Shown: positions 1 through 7,000 of the stretch, piece by piece
How positions within the stretch are numbered: the stretch's first letter is position 1
Layout of the letters: each line of letters starts with the position of its first letter
NCBI GenBank assembly: GCA_021846685.1
Contig: JAJZWL010000007.1
Coordinates: forward strand, 1 to 40,721
Reading direction: 5' to 3'
Length of the DNA stretch: 40,721 bases
Origin: a bacterium
GTDB lineage: Bacteria > Patescibacteria > Dojkabacteria > JAKAPS01 > JAJZLI01
Notes under the pieces: generated by a model
Seen by the model: only the letters and a program-made list of their open reading frames with translations
Told to the model about the DNA's origin: nothing
Databases searched by the model: none
Translations under genes and position numbers: made by a program

Positions 1-301
1 CCGGGTAAGTGTCATGAATGAGTTTTAGTGTAATACCTATATTTTCGACTCGCTGCCCTTCATCAATAATTACAAGATCAGCATTTCCAATATAAGACTT
101 TAATTCAACGGCTGATTTGTTAGTTAGACCAATAACTACGTCTGGATCATCACAATTTAGATATAGTGGTGATTTAAATCGTTTTGCTACTTCTTTGGCT
201 AAGGTAGTCTTGCCTACCTGGCGAGCTCCATAGAGGATGGCAATAAGCCCATTAGAAAGAACCTCTTCAATATGTTTCTGTTCATATCTTTGAATATACA
301 T
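1..301 (-). CDS. AAA ATPase, DUF4143-associated family (partial, cut by window edge)
   Basis: The first 100 codons of a P-loop ATPase are visible; the rest lies to the left of the window. Walker A is GARQVGKTT (residues 25-33), followed by the segment LYLNCDDPD typical of this family and a Walker B LVIIDE (76-81). These features match the large prokaryotic family of AAA ATPases that carry a C-terminal DUF4143 nuclease-like domain, common in accessory islands and of poorly defined function. The ATG at 301 is supported by an extended -10 promoter that ends six bases before it. Two related genes occur in this window, at 2.8-3.9 kb (frameshifted near the start) and 24.1-24.3 kb (wrecked), so this is the only copy here that looks healthy, although its C-terminal part cannot be seen. 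Confidence 0.85.
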   Translation of the reverse strand, partial: MYIQRYEQKHIEEVLSNGLIAILYGARQVGKTTLAKEVAKRFKSPLYLNCDDPDVVIGLTNKSAVELKSYIGNADLVIIDEGQRVENIGITLKLIHDTYP

Positions 302-307
302 AGCTAC

Positions 308-316
308 AGTTTATCA
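308..316 (-). promoter_or_regulatory. Extended -10 promoter (TGATAAACT) of the left-edge ATPase
   Basis: On the minus strand the sequence TG-A-TAAACT ends at 308, and six bases separate it from the ATG at 301. The predicted transcript starts at or next to the start codon, so the mRNA is probably leaderless. No good -35 box is visible, as expected for an extended -10. Confidence 0.55.
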
Positions 317-362
317 TAAAACTCCGATTAACGCGAATCACATATCGAAAAATAGCACTTTA

Positions 363-557
363 ATGCGAGTGGTTATGCTTTTATTTATTATTTTTCTTAA
401 TAATATAAATAATGTGTCTGGATTAGACTTTGAATTATATATTGCTTATATACTTAAAACTAAAGGCTATACAAATATTAAATTAACAGAAAAGTATGCT
501 CTAGTACTAGATAATAAGGTGTTTTCAAAACTCTTCAATATCAATTTTCTCTTTTAA
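363..557 (+). pseudogene. Fragment of membrane-anchored Mrr-type restriction endonuclease
   Basis: A 64-residue reading frame begins with a short hydrophobic stretch (residues 3-12) and then shows NVSGLDFELYIAYILKTKGY (18-37) followed by TNIKLTE. That pattern closely resembles the start of the Mrr/restriction-endonuclease-like fold (typical form MSGxxFExyxAxLLxxxGYxxxxT). In the family the motif is followed by the catalytic GDxGxDxI segment and further core strands; here the frame ends soon after, and no GD or QXK motif is present. I read it as the N-terminal stump of a decayed endonuclease. A small unrelated peptide gene is the alternative. It sits between the ATPase and the DUF3800 gene. 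Confidence 0.5.
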
Positions 558-579
558 AGATTTTTAGCTACAATTACAA

Positions 580-585
580 TATAAT
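580..585 (+). promoter_or_regulatory. -10 box TATAAT of the DUF3800 gene
   Basis: A perfect TATAAT ends six bases before the ATG at 592, which predicts transcription starting on the A of the start codon. The -35 region is poor. There is no Shine-Dalgarno sequence. Confidence 0.55.
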
Positions 586-591
586 AAATAT

Positions 592-1257
592 ATGTATATT
601 TATCTTGATGAAAGCGGAACACTTACTGGCGGTGCTGGAGATTATTTCATCGTAGCTTCTTTTACAGTTGGTGATATAAGAAAAATTGCAAAGGAATTTC
701 GTAAATGGCAAAAGAGTAAATTACCTAAAAAATTAAAGGTGAAACCAGAGGTTAAATTTAATGATAATATTAATAATACATTAAGGCTAAAAACTTTAAA
801 ACATTTTGCAAATCAGGATATTCGAATTTTCTATACTTTCTTAAAAAAGAAAAATATTCCACTGGAATACTATAAAAAGGGTAAGGTGCACGAAACAGGG
901 TTGTTGTATACAGAAATTGTAAAATCAACACTTGGTTTATATATACCTATTACTGATAAACAGGTTTTTGTTATCAGAGATAGAAGAACACTAAAAGGAG
1001 TAACAGTAGAACAATTTAATGACACTATTATTGCAAGTCTATTACCAAATCTTCCAGCAAAAGTCGTGTTTCAAATACAAGCTGTAGATTCAACATCCAG
1101 TGCACAAGTACAAATTGCAGATTGGATTTGTGGTGCATTAGCACATTATTATGAAGGTAAACCAATGGGAAAAGAATTTTATGCTGTATTGAAGGGGAAT
1201 ATTGTTCAAGAAAAAGAATTATTCTCGGAGAAATGGACAAAGGTATGGGAGAAATAA
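592..1257 (+). CDS. DUF3800 domain protein (RNase H-like fold, predicted nuclease-like)
   Basis: A 221-residue protein beginning MYIYLDESGTLTGG, the hallmark N-terminal strand of DUF3800 with the conserved Asp-Glu-Ser (residues 5-7), followed by a YFIVASFTV strand. Later comes QAVDSTSSAQVQIADWICGA (about 164-183), where the family carries further conserved acidic residues. DUF3800 proteins are assigned to an RNase H-like fold and are often found in phage-defence and mobile regions; their biochemistry is largely unknown. Length is normal for the family and the frame is intact. The stop codon overlaps the T-run side of the terminator of the minus-strand small RNA at 1256-1383, so the two transcripts converge. 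ATG 592 is set by the TATAAT just upstream. Confidence 0.8.
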   Translation: MYIYLDESGTLTGGAGDYFIVASFTVGDIRKIAKEFRKWQKSKLPKKLKVKPEVKFNDNINNTLRLKTLKHFANQDIRIFYTFLKKKNIPLEYYKKGKVHETGLLYTEIVKSTLGLYIPITDKQVFVIRDRRTLKGVTVEQFNDTIIASLLPNLPAKVVFQIQAVDSTSSAQVQIADWICGALAHYYEGKPMGKEFYAVLKGNIVQEKELFSEKWTKVWEK

Positions 1258-1279
1258 AAAAGACCCACTTTCATAGGTC
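1256..1279 (-). terminator. Rho-independent terminator of the candidate small RNA
   Basis: On the minus strand GACCTA pairs with TGGGTC (six pairs including one G-U) around the loop TGAAAG, followed directly by six T. Read on the plus strand the stem has one mismatch and a weaker T-run, so it could also slow transcripts leaving the DUF3800 gene. Confidence 0.65.
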
Positions 1280-1383
1280 ATTTTTATTGGAGCGACGGTG
1301 CTATCAATGTTGTTCCTAAACTCATTACTGAATCTCTGACTCAGGAGCATCTAGGCACTAAATAGTTTATTATTATCAGCTCC
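1256..1383 (-). ncRNA. Candidate structured small RNA (about 128 nt), no known family recognised
   Basis: An extended -10 promoter (1390-1398) places the transcript start at 1383, and a terminator ends it near 1256. The RNA begins GGAGC, which pairs with GCUCC at RNA positions 91-95. Inside, GUGC (26-29) pairs with GCAC (83-86), GAUG (33-36) with CAUU (75-78), and a seven-pair hairpin CUGAGUC-AGA-GAUUCAG closes the top (40-56). This makes a rod with a large asymmetric internal loop near the base. There is no convincing reading frame. It lacks the GGAA-tetraloop region of SRP RNA, a tRNA-like domain and RNase P cores. A much-reduced 6S-like RNA, an island-borne regulatory RNA or a transposon-derived RNA are all possible. 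Confidence 0.5.
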
Positions 1384-1389
1384 AAATAT

Positions 1390-1417
1390 ATTATATCACC
1401 ATTGTCAATAATTACAA
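1390..1417 (-). promoter_or_regulatory. Promoter of the candidate small RNA
   Basis: Extended -10 TG-A-TATAAT (1398-1390), 16-bp spacer, -35-like TTGTAA (1417-1412). Six bases follow to the GGAGC that starts the predicted RNA. The 32-bp element at 1423-1454 lies five bases upstream of the -35, the same spacing as at the vapB promoter. Confidence 0.55.
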
Positions 1418-1422
1418 TTAGC

Positions 1423-1454
1423 AGTCTTGTCCAATACGAAAACATACTGAAATG
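1423..1454 (-). repeat. 32-bp dispersed element, copy A
   Basis: Starts AGTCTTGTC on the plus strand and ends GAAATG. Copies B (2540-2571) and C (24347-24378) share the same length, an identical nine-base start and a similar A-rich end. The AACATACTGAAA part of copy A is itself repeated 34 bases further on (about 1474-1486), a small tandem duplication. Confidence 0.5.
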
Positions 1455-1773
1455 GTAATTGATTCTAATACAGAAACATACTGAAAGAAGAATTGAAAAA
1501 GAAGAAGTGAGTCGTCATAATATATTTAGAATGAATATAAATATGAACGACTCACGTATAGTAAGTATAAAACAATTAGAAGAGATAATAAATGGATTAA
1601 ACTGTTGTCACCTATACTCAAACCATTAAGATTGAGAATGGAAATTGACGAAAACAGGAGAGTTCTCTATGGCCTTCAATAGACAGACATCTTTACACAG
1701 GGAAGTTTCTCCAGTTCTATGACAACAGTATTGCTTGATATTTGTATTTCTTCATGACCATTTAAATATATTT
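1455..1773. other. Intergenic debris with possible transposase remnant
   Basis: No intact gene. A 9-bp perfect inverted repeat, GTGAGTCGT at 1507-1515 and ACGACTCAC at 1547-1555, flanks 31 bases. An overlapping short frame from the ATG at 1531 reads MNINMNDSRIVSIKQLEEII then stops at about 1626; the DSRIVSIKQLEE segment reminds me of the start of integrase/IS transposases, but the match is from memory and weak. The following 150 bases are broken in all frames. I read the stretch as decayed mobile DNA. Confidence 0.3.
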
Positions 1774-2196
1774 CTAGAAATTTTCTAGTGAAATAGAATA
1801 TTTTTTAAATTTGTCAAAATGACCTTTAATATCATGAGAGATGAGTTTCATGTCTTTTTCTATTGCGAGAGCCATATACAATGCATCATATATCGTAAGA
1901 CCATACTCTGTACTTATTTTAATAGTTTCTTGCATTAATGAAGAAGATAGAGGCTCTATTGTCCATGGATATGAAAATAGTTCTAATGATATTTTATCAG
2001 ATTCTTTTATTCCAATCTTTTTCCCACGAATTAATGCGTTTATAACCTCCAAAATTAAAAGTTCTGGAATGATAATATTTATTTCCCCAGTTAGAAGATT
2101 TGTAAAAATGTTTTTAGAGTTGCTTACTAAATCCTCATCTTTTTGATTAAACCATTTCACTGCAACTGACGCATCTAGTATGAACGTGTTATCCAT
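1774..2196 (-). CDS. vapC: VapC-type PIN-domain toxin
   Basis: A 140-residue PIN-domain protein. The conserved acidic residues of the PIN active site are present: Asp8 in FILDASVAVKWF, Glu in LLILEVINAL (about 49), Asp in LTIYDALYMALA (about 104), and a terminal LISHD (about 121). VapC toxins are Mg-dependent endoribonucleases that cut tRNA or rRNA and are held inactive by their VapB partner. Its start lies five bases after the stop of the antitoxin gene, so the two form one operon read leftward. The length is usual and the frame is intact, so this looks like a working toxin. Confidence 0.88.
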   Translation of the reverse strand: MDNTFILDASVAVKWFNQKDEDLVSNSKNIFTNLLTGEINIIIPELLILEVINALIRGKKIGIKESDKISLELFSYPWTIEPLSSSLMQETIKISTEYGLTIYDALYMALAIEKDMKLISHDIKGHFDKFKKYSISLENF

Positions 2197-2201
2197 GGCA
2201 A

Positions 2202-2498
2202 TTAGTGCTTTTCTCTATCGTCTGATATAAATTTTGTTAGATTTGTACTGGTTTTCTTGATATTTTTTGATAGTTGATTCCATTGTTTTTCTGCTTCCTC
2301 TGCTGTCATATATTTTTTCGCAACTTGATATGATGCATTTGGAAGTTTTTCAAGTTTAAAGCCTGACTTAGTAGTTTCTATCTTTACAAGGACATTACCT
2401 TCAACTGGAATTTTTAAAGCATCTCTAATCTTCTGAGGTATTGTCATCTGCCCCCTTTCCCTAATAGTTGTAACTTCTTGTATATAAACTGTATTCAT
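2202..2498 (-). CDS. vapB: VapB-type antitoxin with AbrB/SpoVT DNA-binding domain
   Basis: The N-terminal part, VTTIRERGQMTIPQKIRDAL, is a swapped-hairpin AbrB/MazE/SpoVT domain, which binds palindromic DNA as a dimer; the C-terminal half is the toxin-binding tail. I choose the ATG at 2498 (98 residues) over the one at 2507: TTGACA-N17-TAGTAT ends seven bases before 2498 and overlaps 2507. The 13-bp perfect inverted repeat at 2493-2527 covers the -10 box and the start codon, which predicts tight autorepression by the VapB-VapC complex. It is the first gene of the operon with vapC. Confidence 0.85.
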   Translation of the reverse strand: MNTVYIQEVTTIRERGQMTIPQKIRDALKIPVEGNVLVKIETTKSGFKLEKLPNASYQVAKKYMTAEEAEKQWNQLSKNIKKTSTNLTKFISDDREKH

Positions 2499-2527
2499 AC
2501 TAATCATACTATACGATTAGTATGAAT
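2493..2527. promoter_or_regulatory. Palindromic operator of vapBC
   Basis: ATTCATACTAATC (2493-2505) and its perfect complement GATTAGTATGAAT (2515-2527) are separated by nine bases. The palindrome spans the -10 region, transcription start and initiation codon of vapB, so a bound antitoxin dimer would exclude RNA polymerase. Confidence 0.75.
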
Positions 2528-2534
2528 TTGTCAA
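2506..2534 (-). promoter_or_regulatory. vapBC promoter
   Basis: TTGACA (2534-2529), 17-bp spacer, TAGTAT (2511-2506), then seven bases to the ATG at 2498. A TATAGT shifted by two bases (2513-2508) is an alternative -10. The leader is zero or a few bases long. Confidence 0.65.
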
Positions 2535-2539
2535 TTGTT

Positions 2540-2571
2540 AGTCTTGTCATATGAATAATAACATTGAAATG
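2540..2571 (-). repeat. 32-bp dispersed element, copy B
   Basis: AGTCTTGTC at its left end, then 11 variable bases, then AACATTGAAATG. On the minus strand it ends five bases upstream of the vapB -35 box, exactly as copy A does relative to the small-RNA promoter. It may be an upstream activator or repressor site, or simply ancestral promoter DNA spread by duplication. Confidence 0.5.
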
Positions 2572-2761
2572 AAATAAGGAATAATTGAAAAAATAACCCT
2601 TAAATTTGTAAACAAAGGTGTGAGTAGCTTAATAAGTTTATTTGAACATAATCACAACCGAAAGTGCAATTATTCAATTGGTCGAGACGGGAGATCTAGA
2701 GGACGTAAGTGGATGAAAAAAGGATAGTTATTACATAAAAAGAGAGAGACGCTATAACTAT

Positions 2762-3894
2762 TTATGGTATAAGTTGAGGTAAAGAAAAAAGAGCCTCCCC
2801 AAAAGGAATAATCTCAATTTCACCAATATGTTGACGGAATGTTCCACCATAAATCATATAACATTTTGCAAGAGGATAATCCTTTTTAAAAATATTGAGA
2901 TTATAAAGATCTGATGAGGAGATATTTCTCTTACTTTTAATTTCAAAAGCATGTAGTCCGTTCTTTCCATAAGCAATAAAATCAACTTCAATTCCACTTT
3001 CAGTTCTGTAGTAAAAAAGCTTATATTTTCGTTGTAAATAATCATTAATTGCACGTAAATTTTGAAAAAATAAACTTTCTAAGGCAATTCCACCAATTTC
3101 TTCTGGTTGATCTAAGGGACCCATAGATCTAATCGCTCGGTATACTCCAACATCAAAAAAGTAAAATTTATTGTGTGCTATAAGACGACGTTTGGCTCTT
3201 TTAGAAAAAACTGGGAGTCTAACACCCAAGAGTAAATCTTCAAGAGCAACAAAGTAATCTTCAACTACTTTGCGATTTACTGCTGCATCTCGAGATACTT
3301 CAGATATATTTAAAATGGATCCTTGAGAAAAACTGGCTGTTTCTAAAAAACGCGCAAACGCTCCTATGTTACGGCTGATTCCTTCTTGGATTACTTCTTG
3401 TTGTAGATATGTTTGTACATAACTAGACAAATAATTTTCTCTATTTTCTTCACTAAAAATTGAAGGAAGGCTACCAAAGCGCATGCACTCCTTCACATTA
3501 AAATCTGCCCCTAACTCCAAGGCAGTTAAAGGATACATAAAGTACGTTAAGGCTCTTCCTCCTAAAAGATTTTGACCACTTCGTCTCAATTTTCTAGCAC
3601 TTGAACCAGTCATAATGAATTTATATTTTTTCCTCTCAATAAGACGATGTACCTCATTAAGAAGTTCAGGAATTCGTTGGATTTCATCAATTATAATCCA
3701 ATCAATAAATGTATCTGGGATCATTTCAGAAAGACGTGAAGGATTAGCCAATAAACGATTGCATGTTTCTGCATGTAAAAGATCTATATAAAGTGCATTA
3801 GGAAAGTTGTTAAGAACCCAAGTTGTTTTACCTGTACCTCTACCTCCAAAAAGGAAAAAACTTTTATGAGTTGCTTCAATAATCTGTTATACAT
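2762..3894 (-). pseudogene. AAA ATPase with C-terminal DUF4143 domain, frameshifted in its first codons
   Basis: The frame from about 3886 to 2762 encodes an almost complete ATPase: Walker A FGGRGTGKTT, Walker B WIIIDEIQRI, sensor-like MTGSSARKL, and a C-terminal DUF4143 domain with YYRTESGIEVDFIA and AFEIKSKR, a PD-(D/E)XK-like core. No start codon exists in this frame; an in-frame TAA sits at 3889-3887. In the next frame an ATG at 3894 reads MYNRLL. Adding one base after about 3883 joins them as MYNRIIEATHKSFFLFGGRG, just what the family looks like (about 377 residues). So either a one-base loss disabled the gene or the read has an error. A later internal ATG (3751) would lack Walker A. Confidence 0.8.
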
Positions 3895-3900
3895 AAGTCC

Positions 3901-3928
3901 AATATACTGTGGGTTATGGACTTGTCAA
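3901..3928 (-). promoter_or_regulatory. Promoter of the DUF4143 ATPase
   Basis: TTGACA (3928-3923), 16-bp spacer, TATATT (3906-3901), six bases to the ATG at 3894. This supports 3894 as the original start and therefore supports the frameshift reading of the gene. Confidence 0.6.
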
Positions 3929-3934
3929 GTCCAT
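3916..3934. promoter_or_regulatory. Perfect palindrome over the -35 box (likely operator)
   Basis: ATGGACTTG-T-CAAGTCCAT is a 9-bp perfect inverted repeat around one central base. It covers the -35 box of the ATPase promoter. A second GGACTT lies at the transcription start. A repressor site is the natural reading; the regulator is not identifiable here. Confidence 0.6.
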
Positions 3935-4016
3935 ATTTACACAACATACATTCTGGATTTATTGAAGATATACTAATATGGTATATTTAAATTTTATTTT
4001 TTCCTTTTTTGTAACT

Positions 4017-7000
4017 TTATTGTATTACAACATAATTCCAAGAATAAGTACTGTTCTGCTCTGGTGCTTTTGTAAAGTTTATGCTAAATCCTGTTGTAGT
4101 TTCAGATACATATACACCAAGATTTGAAGCTCCTGTGAGGGCATTATTAGGAGTAATTATAACAATTGGAGTCATCTTATATGGTGAAGTGAATTTCAAA
4201 TTAAACTGATTTCCTAATGCAGGAGAAGATCCCGTAGTAAGAGTAATATTCCCTGATATATCAGTTGATCCTGCAGTTAAAGTTGTAGTAGCTCCTGTTC
4301 CTGAAGAAGCAGTTGGAGATATTTTTGGAAGTACACCAATTGGGACTATATGGCCTGCTATTAAAAAATCCCCTGTTATATCGAGTGTTCCTGATATATT
4401 AGTATTCCCAGTTATGTTTAAATTCCCATTACTACTCATACTAAGTACACTCATGACTCCAGAGGAGGACATTATTGGATTATAGTATTCATTTTTTACT
4501 AACATCAATATTTTACCTCTGAGATAAGTTTTGCCATTATATGTAAAGGTACTTGCTCCAGGTGTACTAGAAGAAAGAGAATTTAATGCCATTCCGACTA
4601 CTTGCCCAGGAGATGTTGCATCCTGCCCATATCCTGAAAAGATTGAGCCTGTTATCATATCCCCTGTATTAATTGCACCATTAAAATTTGTAACCTTTAC
4701 TAATACTCTCCCTGCAAGTGCTAAAGGAATCGACCCTGGTAAATATTGTTGATGTAAAGTAATTCCAGGATTCGTGGATATTACACCAAGGGTATTTTGA
4801 GAATACGGATGTGTAGTAGGAATAGCTACAAAATTGTTTATACTGTTTGAAGCAGAGTGTGTGCCACTAATACTTACTACATCCGCGGCAGAGGCACCAT
4901 TTGAACCTATTACATTTTCTGCAAGATCTGCTGGTATTCCTCCAGTTGTAATAGATCCTGCAAAGATAGCATTACCATATTTATCAAGAGAGAATATATC
5001 TTTGTAATTACCACTAATATTTGATGATATAGTAAAATCTCCAGGAGATGTAGAATGTGTTAATAGAGAAGAATAATATACTGTTGATACATTACCACTA
5101 TTATTCTGTCCTCCTATCTCATATACATACCCGTTGTATTCTACTGATGTGCCCCAACCTGTAGCAGCTGGCAGAGAACTCGTGGATGTCCAAGACCCTA
5201 GTGTTCCATTACTATTGATAGGGGCATAATCTACTGTCGAGACATAAGCATTACTACTGTTCTGTCCTCCTATCTCATATATATATCCATTGTATACTAT
5301 TGATGTGGCATCCCGGATAGCTACAGGAATGGATGTTGTGGCTGTCCATGCTCCTAGTGTTCCATTGCTATTGATAGGGGCATAATCTACTGTGGAGACA
5401 GTAGAGCTACCGTTCTGTCCTCCAATCTCATACACGTATCCATTGTACTCTACCGATGTGGCTTCGCTTGTAGCTACAGGAATGGAGGTCGTGGATGTCC
5501 ATGTTCCTAGTGCCCCATTGCTATTGATAGGGGCATAATCTACTGTGGAGACAGTAGAGCTACCGTTCTGTCCTCCTATCTCGTATACATATCCATTATA
5601 TTCTACTGATGTGGCCTGAAATGTAGTTTGTGGAAGAGAGGTTGTGGATGTCCATGCTCCTAGGGTCCCATTTCCATTGATAGCTGCATAATATACACTC
5701 GACAAATAACCACTACTGTTGGATCCTCCTATCTCATACACGTATCCATTGTATTCTACTGATGTGGCATAATCTGCTGCCACAGGAAGAGATGTTGTGG
5801 GTGTCCAGGATCCTAGTGTTCCATTTCCATTGATAGCTGCATAATATACTGTCGAGAGCCAATTACTTCCACTATACCCCCCTATCTCATACACGTATCC
5901 TCCATATGTCACAGAGGTTCCCGCTGATATCCCAACATTTGCAGTATTAGCTGTTGGGGGTGCTGTACTTGTTGTTGCAACTGAGCCTGAATCTGTATAG
6001 GTAACTGTAGTGCCTCCTGAAACTGATGCAAGAAACTTTTCTCCTCCTGAACTTGTTCCTTTATATATGTTATACCCCGTTGCACCTGTGTCCTGTGTCC
6101 AAGACAGTGCTATTGGATATGCTGTCGTTCCTTCTGCAGCCGATACCTCATTTGACACTGTTGTCTCTCCTGCAGTAGTTGTTGCTGTTATTTCATAATA
6201 ATATGTTGTTGAAGCTGCAAGATCTGCACCTACCGTACCTGATGTTCCCACTGCTGCTGCTAATCCAGATGGTACAGATATCAAAGGAAATGGGGTTGTT
6301 GAAGGCCAAGATGAAATTGCAGGATTTGGAGTAGAGTTATAGTTGTTTTTTCCAAAATTTAAACTAAATCCAGAAGATTGAATATCTAAAGGAGAAGCTG
6401 CAGTTATTAATGTATTACTCGGATTTGTAAGATTTATAGCTCCTCCAAAATTACTAGCCCCTTGTACTGATAACCCTCCTCCTATATTCATATCCCCCGA
6501 CAGATTTATATTTCCTCCATTATTCTGTGCTGTCTGAAGATTTGTTAAAACACTACCTTTAGTATTTTGAGATAATCCACCCTCTTTTAGTGCTTTAAAA
6601 TAATATACTGTCGATACAGTTTCACTGCTATTACCATTAACCCCGCCTATTTCATATGCATAGCTATTGTATACTACAGTAGTAGCATTTCTTATGGGAA
6701 CTGGAAGAGAGGTTGTTGCTGTCCAAGGACCCAAAGAGCCATTGCTATTGATTGGTGCATAATTTACTGAAGAATAAGCTGTGGATCCTCCACTACCTCC
6801 TCCTATCTCATATATATATCCTCCTGATTCTACAGTAGATTGAGAAGAAGAGATTCCTATATTGGGTAATGAAGATGTGGTTCTCCATCTGCCAATAGTC
6901 CCATCAGTGTTGATTGGTGCATAATACACTGTTGTTAATGCAAGGTTAGTTCCATAACTGAATCCCCCAACTACATATACATATCCATTGTATGTAACTG

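Noticed and set aside
1256..1383. tmRNA, SRP RNA, RNase P or tRNA as identity of the small RNA
   Set aside because: There is no tRNA-like domain or tag frame, no GGAA-tetraloop region of SRP, no RNase P core, and no cloverleaf.
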